Origin: Eucalyptus grandis
Taxonomy: Eukaryota > Streptophyta > Magnoliopsida > Myrtales > Myrtaceae
Length of the DNA stretch: 64,000 bases
NCBI RefSeq assembly: GCF_016545825.1
Contig: NC_052619.1
Location: forward strand, 1,379,501 to 1,443,500
Direction of reading: 5' to 3'
The translations under genes were made by a program, and so were the position numbers. Positions 52,990 through 64,000 of the stretch are shown piece by piece. The notes beneath the pieces are model-generated. The model saw only the letters and a list, made by a program, of their open reading frames with translations, was not told the origin of the DNA and made no database searches. How positions within the stretch are numbered: the first letter of the stretch is position 1; the number at the start of each line of letters is the position of its first letter.

Positions 52990-54740
52990 GCATAAGGACA
53001 TGAAGACTTTACTCATTTCTCCTGATCTCCCCCTGTTTTCATGCCTACAGGTGGAGAAGAGTGTTCCTCATGTTCTCCTTCTACTCTTCTTTCTTCTTCT
53101 CTTCTTTCTTCTTCTGGTCTTTCCTCCTCTGTTTCTTTTTCAGCTTCTAATTCTTCTGCTTCCTTCTCCTCTGCTTCTTTTGTCATTTGTTCCGAATCTT
53201 GCTGTGGAACAGGACGACTTAAATTCTTCAAGGCCAATGCAGAGATGGTGATGTCTTCCTCATCATCTTCAGCCTCAACGAGGAGAGCTCTTCTTCTCTT
53301 GGATGGAGCAACCATGGGCTCCTTCCCTTTTCTTTTAGCTGCAGAAGATATTTGATGAGATTTTGCAGGAGTCTTCTCCTTGAATTTCTCCAACTCCTTG
53401 CTCAGTTCTTTCAGACGCATTTTGGTCACCATTTTCAGACCTACCACCATATGATCGCATGGTCGAACACAAAAGATTTGTGGAGGCTGAATATTGAGAT
53501 GTCTGAATAACTTCGTAACAAGGCTTGGATAAGGGAGTTGACCTCTATCCTTCATCATTGCTCTATACATGTGAAACATCACAGTGTGAGGGAGAGAAAA
53601 CCTTTTTCCAAAAAGAATGGCATACATCAGCTTGGCCTCTGAACTTGAGACATCAGTCTTGGAAGTTGATTTCGGTCGGAGGCAATTAATCACAATCTTG
53701 TGAAGCAAGATGTTGAATGCACCCATCCTTAAGTAGGTGATCTTTTCATGTTCTCCTGTCATTCACTAGTTCAAGTGTGGCCCGAGCAATGGAAACTTTG
53801 ATTGTTTGATATCTTCCTCTTTCGACTTCTAACACATCTGCCAGCATATTCATATCCACAACATAGTCTTGGTCTTTTACGTTGAAAGAGAATCTATTCG
53901 CATCCAAAAAGCTTAGATTTGAATAGAAATATGCAGTTAATTCAGCATATGCCTCTGTAGAGTCAGAGCGGGAACTTTTCAAGTTGAAGATAACTGAACT
54001 TTTCCCTCAAGTTCACATTCACTGCATCCAGAAAATTAAAATCCACACTCCTAGGGTTTATTACCCCACGCTTCAGCAATTTCAAGTACATATCCTTTTG
54101 CTCCTTTGATCTGAACAAATCTCCCTTTTTCCTTGATTTTCAACCGCAACACCCATTTTCGGTTGAAATTATTGTATAATTTATCATCATCATTCCCATC
54201 TACGGGATTCGGCCTCCGAGTCACGAGGATCACTTGGGATATTTGCAAAGGTTTCCTCAGCCACCCCTTTTCGAGCAATTCCCAAACTTTCCATTTTTTT
54301 TAGAAAGATATATTCGTTCCCATGTCCTTTGTCTTTAAGAAAATCATCAATGTATCTCAAAGGAGTACGAATTCCTTTTAGGGCACGATATAAGCTGGTA
54401 AATATAAGCGGGCTTTTGAACTCTTACGAGTGCATCCTCGATGATTTCTTCCTGTTGTTGATGATCAACTCCTTGAGGACTAGATGGAGGAGAATGACGC
54501 TGTTGAGAATGTTGTGGGCTCGCTTGCTGATCTGGAGTCACTTCATCTTCAGTAAGATCGAAGTGCGTAGGCCCCTCACTCATCCGCCGTGGTCCCCTAC
54601 TTGCGATTCTTGAGGACTTTCTTGAAGATGACATCTTTCTCAGTTTTTGGAAGATTCCTTGCTTGACTTTCCCAGGAAAGATGACAACTTTTTGAGGATT
54701 GAACGAAGAAGGCAAACGGGAATCGAGGATCGATGCTTTC
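52990..54740 (-). pseudogene. Additional ORF downstream of pol in the Sirevirus-type element, frameshifted
   Basis: Pieces in minus-strand order are 54715-54347 (serine- and arginine-rich start, MSSSRKSSRIASRG), 54278-54051, 53982-53746 (FLDANRFSFNVKDQDYV) and 53762-53013. The last is 249 residues with LMYAILFGKRFSLPHTVMFH, then a long E/K-rich coiled-coil tail. The middle part resembles the putative plant transposon protein domain found in such elements, and the position after RNase H is that of the env-like or additional ORF of sireviruses. I see no obvious signal peptide or fusion-type transmembrane segment. At least three frame changes break it. Function unknown even in intact relatives. 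Confidence 0.7.
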
Positions 54741-55101
54741 TAGGGTTTTTTTGAGAGAAAAGTGAAGAGGAATCGACAGTGCACGATCGGTTAAAAGAAG
54801 GGTAAACGAACCGTCACAAAGGAAATAAAAATATGCCTTTTCAAAATAATTTGTCTTTTTCGCAAAAATAGCTATTTCAAAAATAACTTCCCTTTTGAGA
54901 ATGAAGCGATGCAATATTTACGTCAATTAAATATAGCAACAATTTAAACACGAGTCGATGATCGTACCTTTTCAAGATGAGATTCAAGGGAGAAAGACTT
55001 ACGGTCGACGGACGTACCAAGGCTGTCTTTTAGATAAAGTCTTGTAAAGTACGAGTACGAAAGTCTTTAGACTTTGATATCCTCATACCTCGAATGTTGA
55101 G

Positions 55102-55673
55102 TCAGGACCGTATAGACTCAAATTGATTTTTCTCCAATGGCTTTGTGAATATATCAGCCAGTTGATTCTTTGAGTCAACAAATTGAATTGAAACATCTCC
55201 ATTTTGAACATGATCTCTAATAAAGTGATGTCGAATCTCTATATGCTTTGCTCTTGAGTGGAGAATTGGATTTTGGTGAGGTTGATAGCGCTGGTGTTGT
55301 CGCAATTAATCTCCGTGCATGAGTCTTCAACTTCAAAGTCTCTTAGCTGTTGTTTTATCCATAGAATTTGTGAACAACGGCTTCCCAAGGCTACATACTG
55401 CGCCTACGTTGTTGAAAGAGACACGGTGCTTTGTTTCCTTGAAAACCAAGACACTTTGTCTGCTTCCAAGCAAGCGGCAAGTTCCGAAGTGCTCTTTCTA
55501 TCAATTCGCAACCGGTCGGATATGCGTCGAATATCCCGGAAGATTAAAGTCTCCATTCTTAGGATACCAAAGACCGATGCTTGATGATGAAGCCACATAT
55601 TTAATGATGCGTTTCGTAGCACTGAGATGGGATTCTCTAGGATCTGATTGAAACCTTGCACAGATGCAAACAC
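55102..55673 (-). pseudogene. RNase H region of the Sirevirus-type element
   Basis: Copia RNase H in two frames. 55673-55404 includes RIDRKSTSELAACLEADKV and then SWFSRKQSTVSLSTT, and 55305-55102 includes HSRAKHIEIRHHFIRDHVQN followed by QLADIFTKPL. A frameshift lies in the CDN-type motif region near 55320. Confidence 0.88.
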
Positions 55674-55699
55674 TTAACAAGATGTCAGGTCTAGAAGCG

Positions 55700-56454
55700 A
55701 TAAGATAAAAAGTGAACCAATGATGCTCTGTACTGACTTTTGATAAACTTTCTTCCCTTCTTCATCTTTGTCTATCTTCAAAGAACTTGACATCGGTATG
55801 TCGGTCTTTTTGCACTTCTCAGTCCAAATCTTTTGACAAGATCATTAACATATTTTTCTTGATAAATAAAAGTTCCTTCCTTCAATTGTTTTATTTGAAG
55901 ACCAAGAAAGAATGTTAACTCTCCCATCATACTCATTTCAAATTCATCTGCATAGACTTAGAAAATTTCTTGCACATATTTTCATTTGAAGATCCGAAAA
56001 TAATGTCATCCACATATATTTGAACAAGTAAGAAACTTTTGATTTCCTTTTTGATAAATAAAGTCGTATCTACTTTACCTTTGACAAAACCATTTTGTAT
56101 TAAAACTTACTTAATGTCGTACCAAGCTCGAGGTGCTTGCTTTAAACCATACAAAGCCTTTTCGGTCTAAAGGCGAGTCGGCTTCTTTGGGTCTTCAAAC
56201 CCTGGTGGTTGTTCCACATAAATTTCCTCATGGATAAATCCATTTAGGAAGGCGCTTTTGACGTCCATTTGGAATAACCTGAAATTCTTATAACAAGCAA
56301 ACGCAAGTAATAGTCGAATAGCTTCTAACCTTGCTCTTGGAGCGTAAGTCTCATCATAGTCTATTCCTTCTTCTTGCGTATATCCCTTGGCCACGAGTCT
56401 TGCTTTGTTTCGTATGACTTTTCCTTTCTCATTCATCTTGTTTCGAACACCCAT
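55700..56454 (-). pseudogene. Reverse transcriptase of the Sirevirus-type element
   Basis: 56454-56167 carries [20 protein letters not shown], then TYAP and [20 protein letters not shown]. The catalytic YVDD lies at 56005-56016, within QIYVDDIIFGSSNE. Frameshifts near 56166 and stops further on separate these blocks. Domain order and motifs are Copia. Confidence 0.9.
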
Positions 56455-56459
56455 TTAGC

Positions 56460-57591
56460 TCCAATAACAATTTTACCTTTTGGTTTGGATGTCAATTCCC
56501 AGACATCATTAATCTTGAACTGCCATTTGAGCTCTTCTTGCATAGCTTCAATCCAGCTTTCATCGATAAAGCTTCTTCTATGCTTTTTGGTTCAATTTCA
56601 GAAACAAGAGCCTACGGCACTAGACTCTTCTTGCCTTTTGGATCTGGTGCGAATTCCTTCATTAATTTCGCCGATTATAAGATCTTTGGGATGACTGGAC
56701 TTATGCTTCCAGTTACTTGTTGATTTGTCTGTTTGATGATCTCTCTCTTTGTTTGAATCTTCACGAACATCCTGATGCTGGTTTTCCAGTCTGAGATGCT
56801 TCTTGAGTTGTAAGCTTTGGAAGATGCGGAGCGAGGTTCGGACTCTTCTTGATGAGTCGACTTGATTCATCTTGTGTTGAGTCTTGAAATTTGACATTCA
56901 TTGACTCCTCCACAGGCGGCTCTTCTTGTTATAGACTCGAAGGCTTTGCTTGATGTAGAATATCCAAGGAAGATACCTTCATCTGATCTTTCTTCAAACT
57001 TACCAACTCGATCTTTTGCATTTTCAATATAAAACATTTGCAACCAAATACATGAAAGTATGAAACAATAGGCTTCTTATCTTTGAACAATTCATAAGGG
57101 GTTTTCTCTAGAATAGGTCTTAAGAAGACTCTATTGATGATATAACAAGCTGTTGAAACTGACTTCAGCCCAAAAATTGTGAAGAAATCTTGCTTTCTAT
57201 TAAAAGAGTTCTAGCCATTTCTTAAAGAGATCTGTTCTTTCTTTCCACAACTCCATTTTGCTTGAGGAGTATATGGAGAGGAGAACACATGATTAAAGCC
57301 TTGATTCATCACAAAATTTTGTAAAATCTTGATTTTCAAATTCACCTCCATGATCTGTTCTTATACAAGAGATAACACATCCTTTTTCATTTTGAACCTT
57401 TTTAGCAAACTTTTCAAAATACGAGAAGGTTTCGGACTTACTTGCAAGAAATATACCCAAGTAAACGGGAGTAATCGTCCACAATTACTAGGCAATATTT
57501 CTTACCTCCAATACTCTGTGTTCTGGTTGGTTCGAAGAGATCCATATGCAGCAACTGTAGTACATGATTAGTAGAGACATGATTTATTGGC
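56460..57591 (-). pseudogene. Integrase of the Sirevirus-type element
   Basis: 57484-57293 has FLASKSETFSYFEKFAKKVQ and then CIRTDHGGEFENQDF, holding the second aspartate of the DDE triad. Further C-terminal parts to about 56500 are in broken frames, for example the WKHKSSHPKDLIIGEI stretch at 56750-56650 that links integrase to reverse transcriptase. Confidence 0.85.
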
Positions 57592-58140
57592 TTAAATGAA
57601 TTTCTTACCTATTTTCCCAGAATACATGGAGTGCATGGATCGGTCTTTTGATAAGGTAATGCAGGTAGTCCTCGAACAAGCTGTTTTATTGAGATTTTGG
57701 CTAATTGCTTCATGTTGACATGACCAAGCTTTTCTGTGCCATAAGCTTGCTTCGTCTTGAATTGAGATAAAACATTGCGATTCATTTGGTTTCACATCCG
57801 GAAGATAGATGTTTCCATGTCTACGACCCATGAAAGAGCGAGTAGAGTCTTTGCGATTCGAACATATTCCTTCTTGAAAGAAGATCTTGAAACCAGTATC
57901 ACACGGTTGACTAATGCTGAGAAGATTGTAATTGAGTCCTTCCATTAAGGAAACATTACTTATTGTGAGATTTCCAATTTTCACAGTTCCAAATCCCACA
58001 ATACTTCCTTTGATGTTTCCTCCAAATGAAACTTTTCCACCATTTACTTGAGCAAGCTTTATGAAACATTTTGAGTCTCTGTCATGTGTCTTGAGCATCC
58101 CTTTGTCAAGATACCACTTTACCTTTTTCTTGACGGTGAC
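57592..58140 (-). pseudogene. Protease and integrase zinc-binding region of the Sirevirus-type element
   Basis: The aspartic-protease region reads WYLDKGMLK where Copia proteases have a D-S/T-G catalytic triplet, so the site is damaged here. It continues with GGKVSFGGNIKGSIVGFGTV and GLNYNLLSISQ, then the GAG-pre-integrase segment with SLWHRKA and a shifted cysteine part. Confidence 0.85.
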
Positions 58141-58602
58141 TGCATTTAAAAAAAAATCTCAAGCTTTCTTTGGTACCCAAACTTTCTTGGGTCCTTTGGT
58201 GTTAGTAACATAAGCGTATTAGCCCATATTTTCTTAACAGGTTTCCAAACCATAGGACACTCTTTTCAAAGTGATCCGTCTTTGTTGCATTTTGAACATT
58301 TTAGAGCATTTCTACCTACAGATTTAACAAAAACTTTCTTGAAGTGATTTTTGTAAACCTAACTCGAGAGTCTTTTCTTAATTCTTTCTTTCACTTTAGG
58401 AAAATCAATCAAGGGAATTGTTTCTTTGTCATACCTAGACCGGACTTATTGAAGTAAGGTCTTTGTCTGAAAGAATTTTCTCAAGTTTTCAGACCCTATT
58501 GAAAATTTCTTTGATATATTTGATAAGTCTGTTTTTAAAAAAAAAAAACATTTTCTTTTAAAAGATTGTCTTCATTTTCTTTAAGATTAGAAACAGACAA
58601 GT

Positions 58603-59879
58603 CTAGACTTTTAACTCTTTCTTTAAAACATTTTCCTTTTGTTTTAGAGCTGAGTTTTCCTTTTTCAGTTTGGAAATTCTTTTGAGAGAAGTCTTAAGAC
58701 TAAAACATAGTTCATCAATATATTTAGAAACTTTGACAGGAATTTTAAAATTACTTGCCTCAAATTCCTTTGTGCGAGTCGATCGGAGTCGAGTCGATTG
58801 TGCCATCGGACATAGATTGGCATATTCATTATCACCTTCTTCACACTCTTGTGTCACTCCAGTGTTTCGGCTTTGAGAGCTTTTGAAATTTTTCAGCTTT
58901 TCCTTTCTTTTTCTTCAGAAGAGGACAAGTTGGGTCGATGTGTCCATTTTTCTTACATTCAAAGCGAGACTATGTCTTTGTTTGGTTCCTCATCATCAAC
59001 GAGACTTGGTCTACTTTGTCTTTGAAAGCTTTGTTTCTTTGAGTTGAACCTTCTTCATTTTCTATTCAGTTTTCGGAATCTTCTTATCATGAGAGCAAGC
59101 TCCTCATTGTCCATATCTTCTTGAGAATCTGTATCATCGGAATCATCATTTGATTTTAATGCAATGGATTTCTTACCTTTTGGATCTTCATCTTCATTGA
59201 TCCGTTCCACTTCATAAGACTGAAGAGTTCCAATTAGCTCGTCGACGGATAGTGGCATAATTCTCTGCGTCTCTCTTATCGAAGTCTTTATGTGATTCCA
59301 ATCCTGGAGAGTCCACGCGGTAGCTTGTTTACCTTCATGGGATCGAAGTTGGTTGACCTTGATTTTCAAGACCATTCACAATATACGTAAAACGACTAAA
59401 CATGTCGAGATATTGATTCTCTGGTTTCATTCGAAGGCTTCGTATTGACCGAGAAGAATGTTGATTCTTGTTTCCTTCACTCAATGTTTGTTCCTTCATA
59501 AGTGATATGCAATCTGTCCCAAACTTCTTTTCTGTACCACAAGAAGATATTCTATTATATTCAGTTGGTGATAAAACACAATATAAGGAGTAAATTGCTT
59601 TTGCATCGAGTGTTTGTCTCTTGATTATTTCTTCTAAGACATTCCGCTGGTTTCATCGGTTTCTTTTCCTCTTTTTAGAGGCGATGCGGTGGTAGGAGTA
59701 ATTCCTTTTTCTACAACGTCCCATTCCAAAGGATCCTTTGATCGTAGGAAAGCTTTCATCTTGTTCTTCCAGATGTTGTAATCCTTTCCATCAAAGTAGG
59801 GTGGTATGGTATTGCTTTGCCCTTCCATCAACCCTGGTGCTAGCATACTAGCCATGGATCTTTTACTACAGTAAAACAC
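58603..59879 (-). pseudogene. Gag region of the Sirevirus-type element
   Basis: The start near 59850 (MASMLAPGLMEGQ) leads to PPYFDGKDYNIWKNKMKAFL. 59375-59055 has MPLSVDELIGTLQSYEVERI and an acidic tail. Near 58940 ECKKNGHIDPTCP is a zinc knuckle lacking its first cysteine in frame. 58857-58603 is a lysine-rich coiled coil (SLKRISKLKKENSALKQKEN). Several frame changes separate these parts. Confidence 0.88.
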
Positions 59880-59899
59880 TTCAAATAAAGTAAGTACAC

Positions 59900-59916
59900 G
59901 AGGCTCTTATACCAAT
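59900..59916 (-). other. Primer binding site
   Basis: Minus strand TTGGTATAAGAGCCTCG adjoins the 5' LTR and matches the usual Copia initiator-Met tRNA site TGGTATCAGAGC with one mismatch. Confidence 0.85.
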
Positions 59917-60844
59917 TGATATTGCTAGTATGAGTACCTAGAGGGGGTGAATAGGTGCATAAACAATTTATTGAAATACGGAAGCGATTCTTAGCATATG
60001 ATAGAAGGTAAATTCTCTCTTAATTAACAAAATGAAATATGATCGAGGTAGAGAGAATGAGGAAAGAAAATTGAACACGGGATTTATAGTGGTTCGGCTT
60101 ATTCCAAGCCTACGTCCACTCTTCGCACTAACAGCCCACCGGCTGGATTTCACTATGATCAAAGAGAAGATTACAGCACGGCTTTGCCTTGATTCCACAG
60201 TGTAGATGTTCTACCACACTTCCTCAAGGTCTCTCACAAATATAGACTCTCTTTTGTATACAAGTATTCGCTCAAAGGATTTATCTAAACAAATAGGAGC
60301 TTGAGACTTTGGAATTCTTCTATCGCGCACACCTTGAACAACTAAGACAGTCTTCCTTATATACTCCTTTATGCCATCATACCCGTTGGCACTTACCAAA
60401 GGAATTCCTCCAATCTACCCGTTGGACGGAATCAATTAGGAAGATTGTTCAAGCTATTAAAGGAACGTGTTGATAGCCCATCAATCATGTTCGCCCATAC
60501 AATCAGGATCTCGGTTTCCATAAGCAAAACCTTCCAATAATATTTAGGTAATCACCGGATCTTCAATTTATCGAGTCAATCTTCGATCAATCAAAGGACT
60601 CCGTTATGTCTTCTCCAGCAACGAGATCTTCTCCAGTTGATAAGGTCAAATCCTTAACGAAACATCCAGTTCTGGATAACCTTTCTTCAACGGATTAGAG
60701 ACTGTCAATGAGGATAGACTTTGAGTCTTGAGTCGGCTGTCCGGAAGGTCTTCGAGACTTTAAATAGCGAGTCGCAAGCCTTCGAGACTAGGCTGATAGA
60801 AACGTTTTGTCAACTTCAAAACACTTCAAAAGATTTCTCCAACA
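59917..60844 (-). repeat. 5' LTR of the Sirevirus-type element
   Basis: 928 bp, partner of 51255-52180, ending CTCCAACA before the AGGGT target duplication. It contains TAGTGGTTCGGC and CCTACGTCC words common to LTRs of this lineage. Confidence 0.95.
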
Positions 60845-61204
60845 AGGGTTTCTTGTTGTGTTTCAGTCGTGTTCCATAAACATAAAATTTTTGTGCCCTA
60901 AGCGAGAGGACAAAGAACGGAAGATCAAGAGCGAGAAAGAAGAAAAACATGAGAACATGAAGAGTTTTTTTTTTAGGTCAAAGAACGTGAAGAGTTTGGG
61001 GGTAGTTTTTAGGGTTTGTTAATTTTTATCTATATTTTTTTGGACAAAATTGCCCATATTCTGGCCATCGAAAATGTCACATTTTCGCTGGCCAGTGAAC
61101 ATTTGGCCGGCTAGCAAGTTTAGGTACTTATTTGAGACTTGTTAGCCACTTCGGGTCCTTATTTGGGATAACAATCACTTTGGATCCTTATTTGAGATTT
61201 TCCC

Positions 61205-61557
61205 AAAAGTTTGGGACTCCACTGATAAATTGAAAGGAATATGATTGAATTGATATAAAGTGTAATAGGTTTATGACTTTACTGGTGATTGTCCAAAATG
61301 CAAGCGTTGAAGCGTAGCTTAGAAGAAGCCAAATTTTATTTGTGAAGGATGTGCTTCAAATTTTATCTGCGAAGGATGTGCTTCATCAAAGAAGTAAAAT
61401 TTGAATAAAGCTCAAATGTGGAACACTAAATTGTAGAGTAATATTATCTATATCTATCTAGCTTTTATGCTTTTTAAATAAACAAAAATGAAGCTACTCG
61501 GTTTGGCCAATACAAAAGCTACTTGTGTTGCAGTATTTTGAAATTCAATCTTGATCG
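61205..61557. repeat. Start of module D
   Basis: Matches 35213-35543 almost continuously (TAAATTGAAAGGAATATGA, AATAAAGCTCAAATGTG). It includes a local duplication of a ~36-bp TTTTAT.TG.GAAGGATGTGC segment at about 61334-61385 that module C lacks. Confidence 0.85.
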
Positions 61558-61567
61558 TTTAACTATT

Positions 61568-62383
61568 GAGAGAATTATCAAAAAAGTCTTAAATCTATTG
61601 CAATTGTGTCAATTCAGTCCTAAACTTTTTGTGGCTAATTTAGTCTTAAACATTTTACAATTGTGACAATTCAGTCCATTTGACCAACGTTGACGTGGAT
61701 GCCAGCCGGCGATGACCGTTCGGTGAACACTAATGTGACAATTTTTTTAATTTTTTCGAATTTTTTAATTTTATTTTATTTTCCCCACTTCTCCTTCCTT
61801 TGGTCAGCCAGTGTTGGCTAGAGGTAAGGGCCAATGAGGTCGCTGTCACCAAATTTTGCAAGGAGCCTCATTGGCCACCAACAAGGTCGACCCTCACCTT
61901 AGCTAGCGGAGGCCCTACCAAATCTGGCGAGGCTTGGCCTCGCCTAGCCAAGGCGATGGTCGAGGCCTCGTCAGTGGACAACAAGGCTGCGAGGAGCCTT
62001 GCTAGCCACCAGCGAGGTTAACCCTTGCCTTGCTAGGCAAGGCCCCACTAGATCTAGTGAGGGTTGAGCTAGCCAATGCTGGCAAGCTTGGCCCTCGCCA
62101 TGGTTGGGTGAGGTCAACCTCGCCGACCTTCACCTCTGGTTAGCTAGAGGAATGATAAGATGGGTGAAAAAAATTAAAAAGATTCAAAAAAATAATTTTA
62201 AAAAATGCCATGTTAGTATTCGCTAGACGGCTGTCACCAACTAGTATCCATGTCGAGTGCTAGCTAAATTTAGTTGAATGGACTAAATTGACACAATTGT
62301 AAAATGTTTAGAAATAAATTGGCAAAAAAAAAAAATTAGGACTGAATTGCAATAAGTTTAGGATTTTTTTTTATAATTCTCCC
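61568..62383. mobile_element. Mutator-like element in module D, same insertion as module C
   Basis: The ends are GAGAGAATTATCAAAAAAGT and ATAATTCTCCC. The target duplications are perfect, TTTAACTATT at 61558-61567 and 62384-62393. 816 bp with a GC core at 61800-62150. It is paralogous to 35554-36412 at the identical site. Confidence 0.95.
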
Positions 62384-62393
62384 TTTAACTATT

Positions 62394-64000
62394 TGAACTA
62401 GAAAATGGTTAATACCACAAGAAAATCAAATTATATTCACTGTGACATAAAAACTCCAAATTTTTTTGTGTCACTAAAAACTCAAAATTTGTAAATTGTG
62501 ACACAAATTATCCCACAAAAAATTTAAAACTTATACCAATGTGATAAATATACATTGGATGGAATTGAGATAAAGAGTATATATCTATGTAAATTGCGGA
62601 TTTTAATTTATCTGTGTGGATGAAAGATCAAATTAAGAATGTCTAACTTAAAAAGTAGTATGGACGTCTAACGTAAAGTGAATCCGAGGAGGTTTTCAGT
62701 CTCTTAATCTTTTATAACAAATTTAATGGACGGTCACGTCTAGTATCAAGACAAATGCAAGCATTGAAGCGTAGCTTGGAAGAAGGGAGATTTTATGTAT
62801 GAAGTATGCGCACTTCCAAAAAGAAGTCAAATTTGAATGAAGCTTAAACGTGAAATACGTAATTGTAGAGTGATACCATCTATATCTATCTTAGCTTTTA
62901 TGCTTTTTTAACCTAAATGTATATAGAGTTAAATATATGAAAACGAAGCTACTCGATTAAGCCAAGACAAAAGCTACTTGTGTCGAAGTATTTTAAAATT
63001 CAAGAGGCATCTTTATTAGAACTAGAAAATCATCAAGCCGAGTTTGAATAATCAATCAGTCGAGACAGGACAGCTCATGGTACGCGGGGTCTATTCTCGA
63101 GTGAATGGTAATGGATGGGAAGAAGAAGAAGCACATGCCATGTTCTTCGCATGTTCAGGAGAATCAATCAAACCAAGTCAAAGAGGTTTCCGCCACGCAA
63201 CTGCGAAGTGTGAAGCTGTAGTGATCTGAACGTTAAACATTACATTTCGACCCCAAGGGGCTGTCTTTGAATTTGAAGGACAGCGGAAACGATTCAGGCG
63301 TGCCGCATCCCCGTATTGACAAATTCATGACAGGGAACGTGACTGGTGGGAGCGTATCACCAAAATTTGGAATTCCACGGTCTAAATTGAACGGAATAAA
63401 TTTATACTAACAATGGAGAAAGTACATCGGGTATATTGTAATAATTGCAACCTCTCTCTCCGTCATGCAATGTAGATTATATTAATTCTATATTGTATGA
63501 CAATATAGAATTAATATAATCTCCTTTACTTATTTTATTGCTTGCAAAAGCAAGAAATGTCTATCCATGGTGAAATAGAGAGCTTGTGCATTATTTGGGT
63601 TCTTAGAACGGTCAAGAGGCTTTTATCTTTGGTCTATCAAGGTAGTTATTCGGCCGCACTAGCTCTAGTCTTTGATCTCGACAAGCTTGAGAAGTCGGTT
63701 TTTTGTTTAGCAGCACATACCAGTGTCGTCATTTTGGAATCGGGTCAGGAGCTGATTGGTAAAAGCGCTTAGTCTCTTATGTTGTGTTAAGCATGTGAGA
63801 TAAATGTGCGGTCCAATTCGGCAATTTCGAAAGGAGGCTCATCAGCTTCAAGAGCATGATGAATCTCAGGATCACGTAGTGTTCGAATCGTGCTTAGATG
63901 AGGAAGTTTCAGATTCGTCAGTCGGACAAATTTCTCCAGAGCGTTCAGGTTATGAATCATTTCACTAATAAAATTGAAGAGGACGCAAGAATTGTTCATT
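62394..64000. repeat. Module D, block that precedes a chitinase in modules A and C
   Basis: Closely colinear with 36423-38000. The window ends inside the block, so a further chitinase copy may lie about 1 kb beyond 64000. ORFs at 63044-63229, 63542-63772 (plus) and 63999-63787 (minus, KFVRLTNLKLPHLSTIRTLR) are present but not consistently open in other copies. A local palindrome of TATTAATTCTATATTGT lies near 63479-63521. Confidence 0.8.

Larger units (their letters stand above)
51255..60844 (-). mobile_element. Sirevirus-type Copia retrotransposon, full length, decayed
   Basis: The element is 9,590 bp with AGGGT on both flanks (51250-51254, 60845-60849). LTRs are at 59917-60844 (5') and 51255-52180 (3'). 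Next to the 5' LTR the minus strand reads TTGGTATAAGAGCCTCG, one mismatch from the initiator-Met tRNA primer site. Next to the 3' LTR it reads AAAAAAGGGGGAGAT, a polypurine tract. Domain order gag, protease, integrase, RT, RNase H is Copia. The extra coding region of about 1.7 kb after RNase H is typical of the Sirevirus lineage. Every domain has frameshifts or stops, so it is not autonomous. Confidence 0.93.
50636..61204. mobile_element. Mutator-like element, second type, split by a Sirevirus-type element
   Basis: The left end is GGGAAATCTCAAATAATGAC and the right end the complement, ATTTGAGATTTTCCC. Flanks AAAATTTTA (50627-50635) and AAAAGTTTG (61205-61213) agree at seven of nine. Without the 9.6-kb retroelement and its 5-bp duplication it is about 974 bp. 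Subterminal AAATAAGGACCCGAAGTG-type repeats occur at both ends, as in 29590-30451. A gene-like 5' segment lies inside: pyrimidine-rich leader, ATG at 50963 (MEQDPVSLSSK), and a donor-like AAAG/GTATGT at 50996. This suggests a captured first exon. Confidence 0.85.

Noticed and set aside
53041..53355. Plus-strand serine-rich ORF
   Set aside because: Exact antisense of the E/K-rich tail of the minus-strand retroelement ORF.

Overview
The window is plant nuclear DNA, from a eudicot with an intron-rich, transposon-rich genome. The evidence is short GT-AG introns, a class IV (GH19) chitinase gene pair, a 16-exon SAS10/UTP3-type nucleolar gene, Copia and other LTR retrotransposons, and many small non-autonomous DNA transposons. 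A woody eudicot such as a member of Myrtales is a guess. Only two loci look like ordinary working genes: the SAS10/THALLO orthologue (11296-19913, minus strand) and one chitinase (38943-39944, plus strand).

Left part (1-11000) is a patchwork of gene debris. A copy of part of SAS10 exon 9 lies at 1-125. It is followed by three head-to-tail units (935, 915 and 946 bp; 136-2931), each holding an unrecognised ORF with heptad repeats and two predicted membrane helices. An inverted partial copy of the unit follows at 3090-3285. Next come an eIF2A gene fragment (3575-4562), a foldback element, a membrane-protein gene broken by an 83-bp tandem duplication (6338-6900), a PPR gene fragment and a hAT-like element with an 8-bp target-site duplication (9780-10581).

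Middle part (11296-23400). SAS10 has all 16 coding exons in phase, giving 653 residues. Its upstream region carries site II and telo-box motifs, as expected for a ribosome-biogenesis gene. Beyond it are an LTR-end remnant (20540-21506) and a decayed Copia element (21530-23375).

Right part (23400-64000) is a segmental duplication array, called here modules A-D. Module A has a chitinase whose hevein domain is split by a 1.1-kb Mutator-like element (MULE). Module B has lost the chitinase. Module C has the intact chitinase, with a duplicated W-box promoter segment and a 3.2-kb solo LTR inserted 5 bp past its AATAAA. Module D runs off the end of the window. Modules C and D share the same MULE insertion with 10-bp duplications, which dates that insertion before their duplication. 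Between C and D sit two nested structures: a solo LTR inside a solo LTR (45092-50607), and a MULE split by a complete-length but decayed Sirevirus-type Copia element with an extra ORF after pol (51255-60844, AGGGT target duplication).

The two real genes are unrelated in function: SAS10 acts in pre-rRNA processing, and the chitinase is a secreted defence enzyme. The rest of the window mostly records local duplication and transposition.
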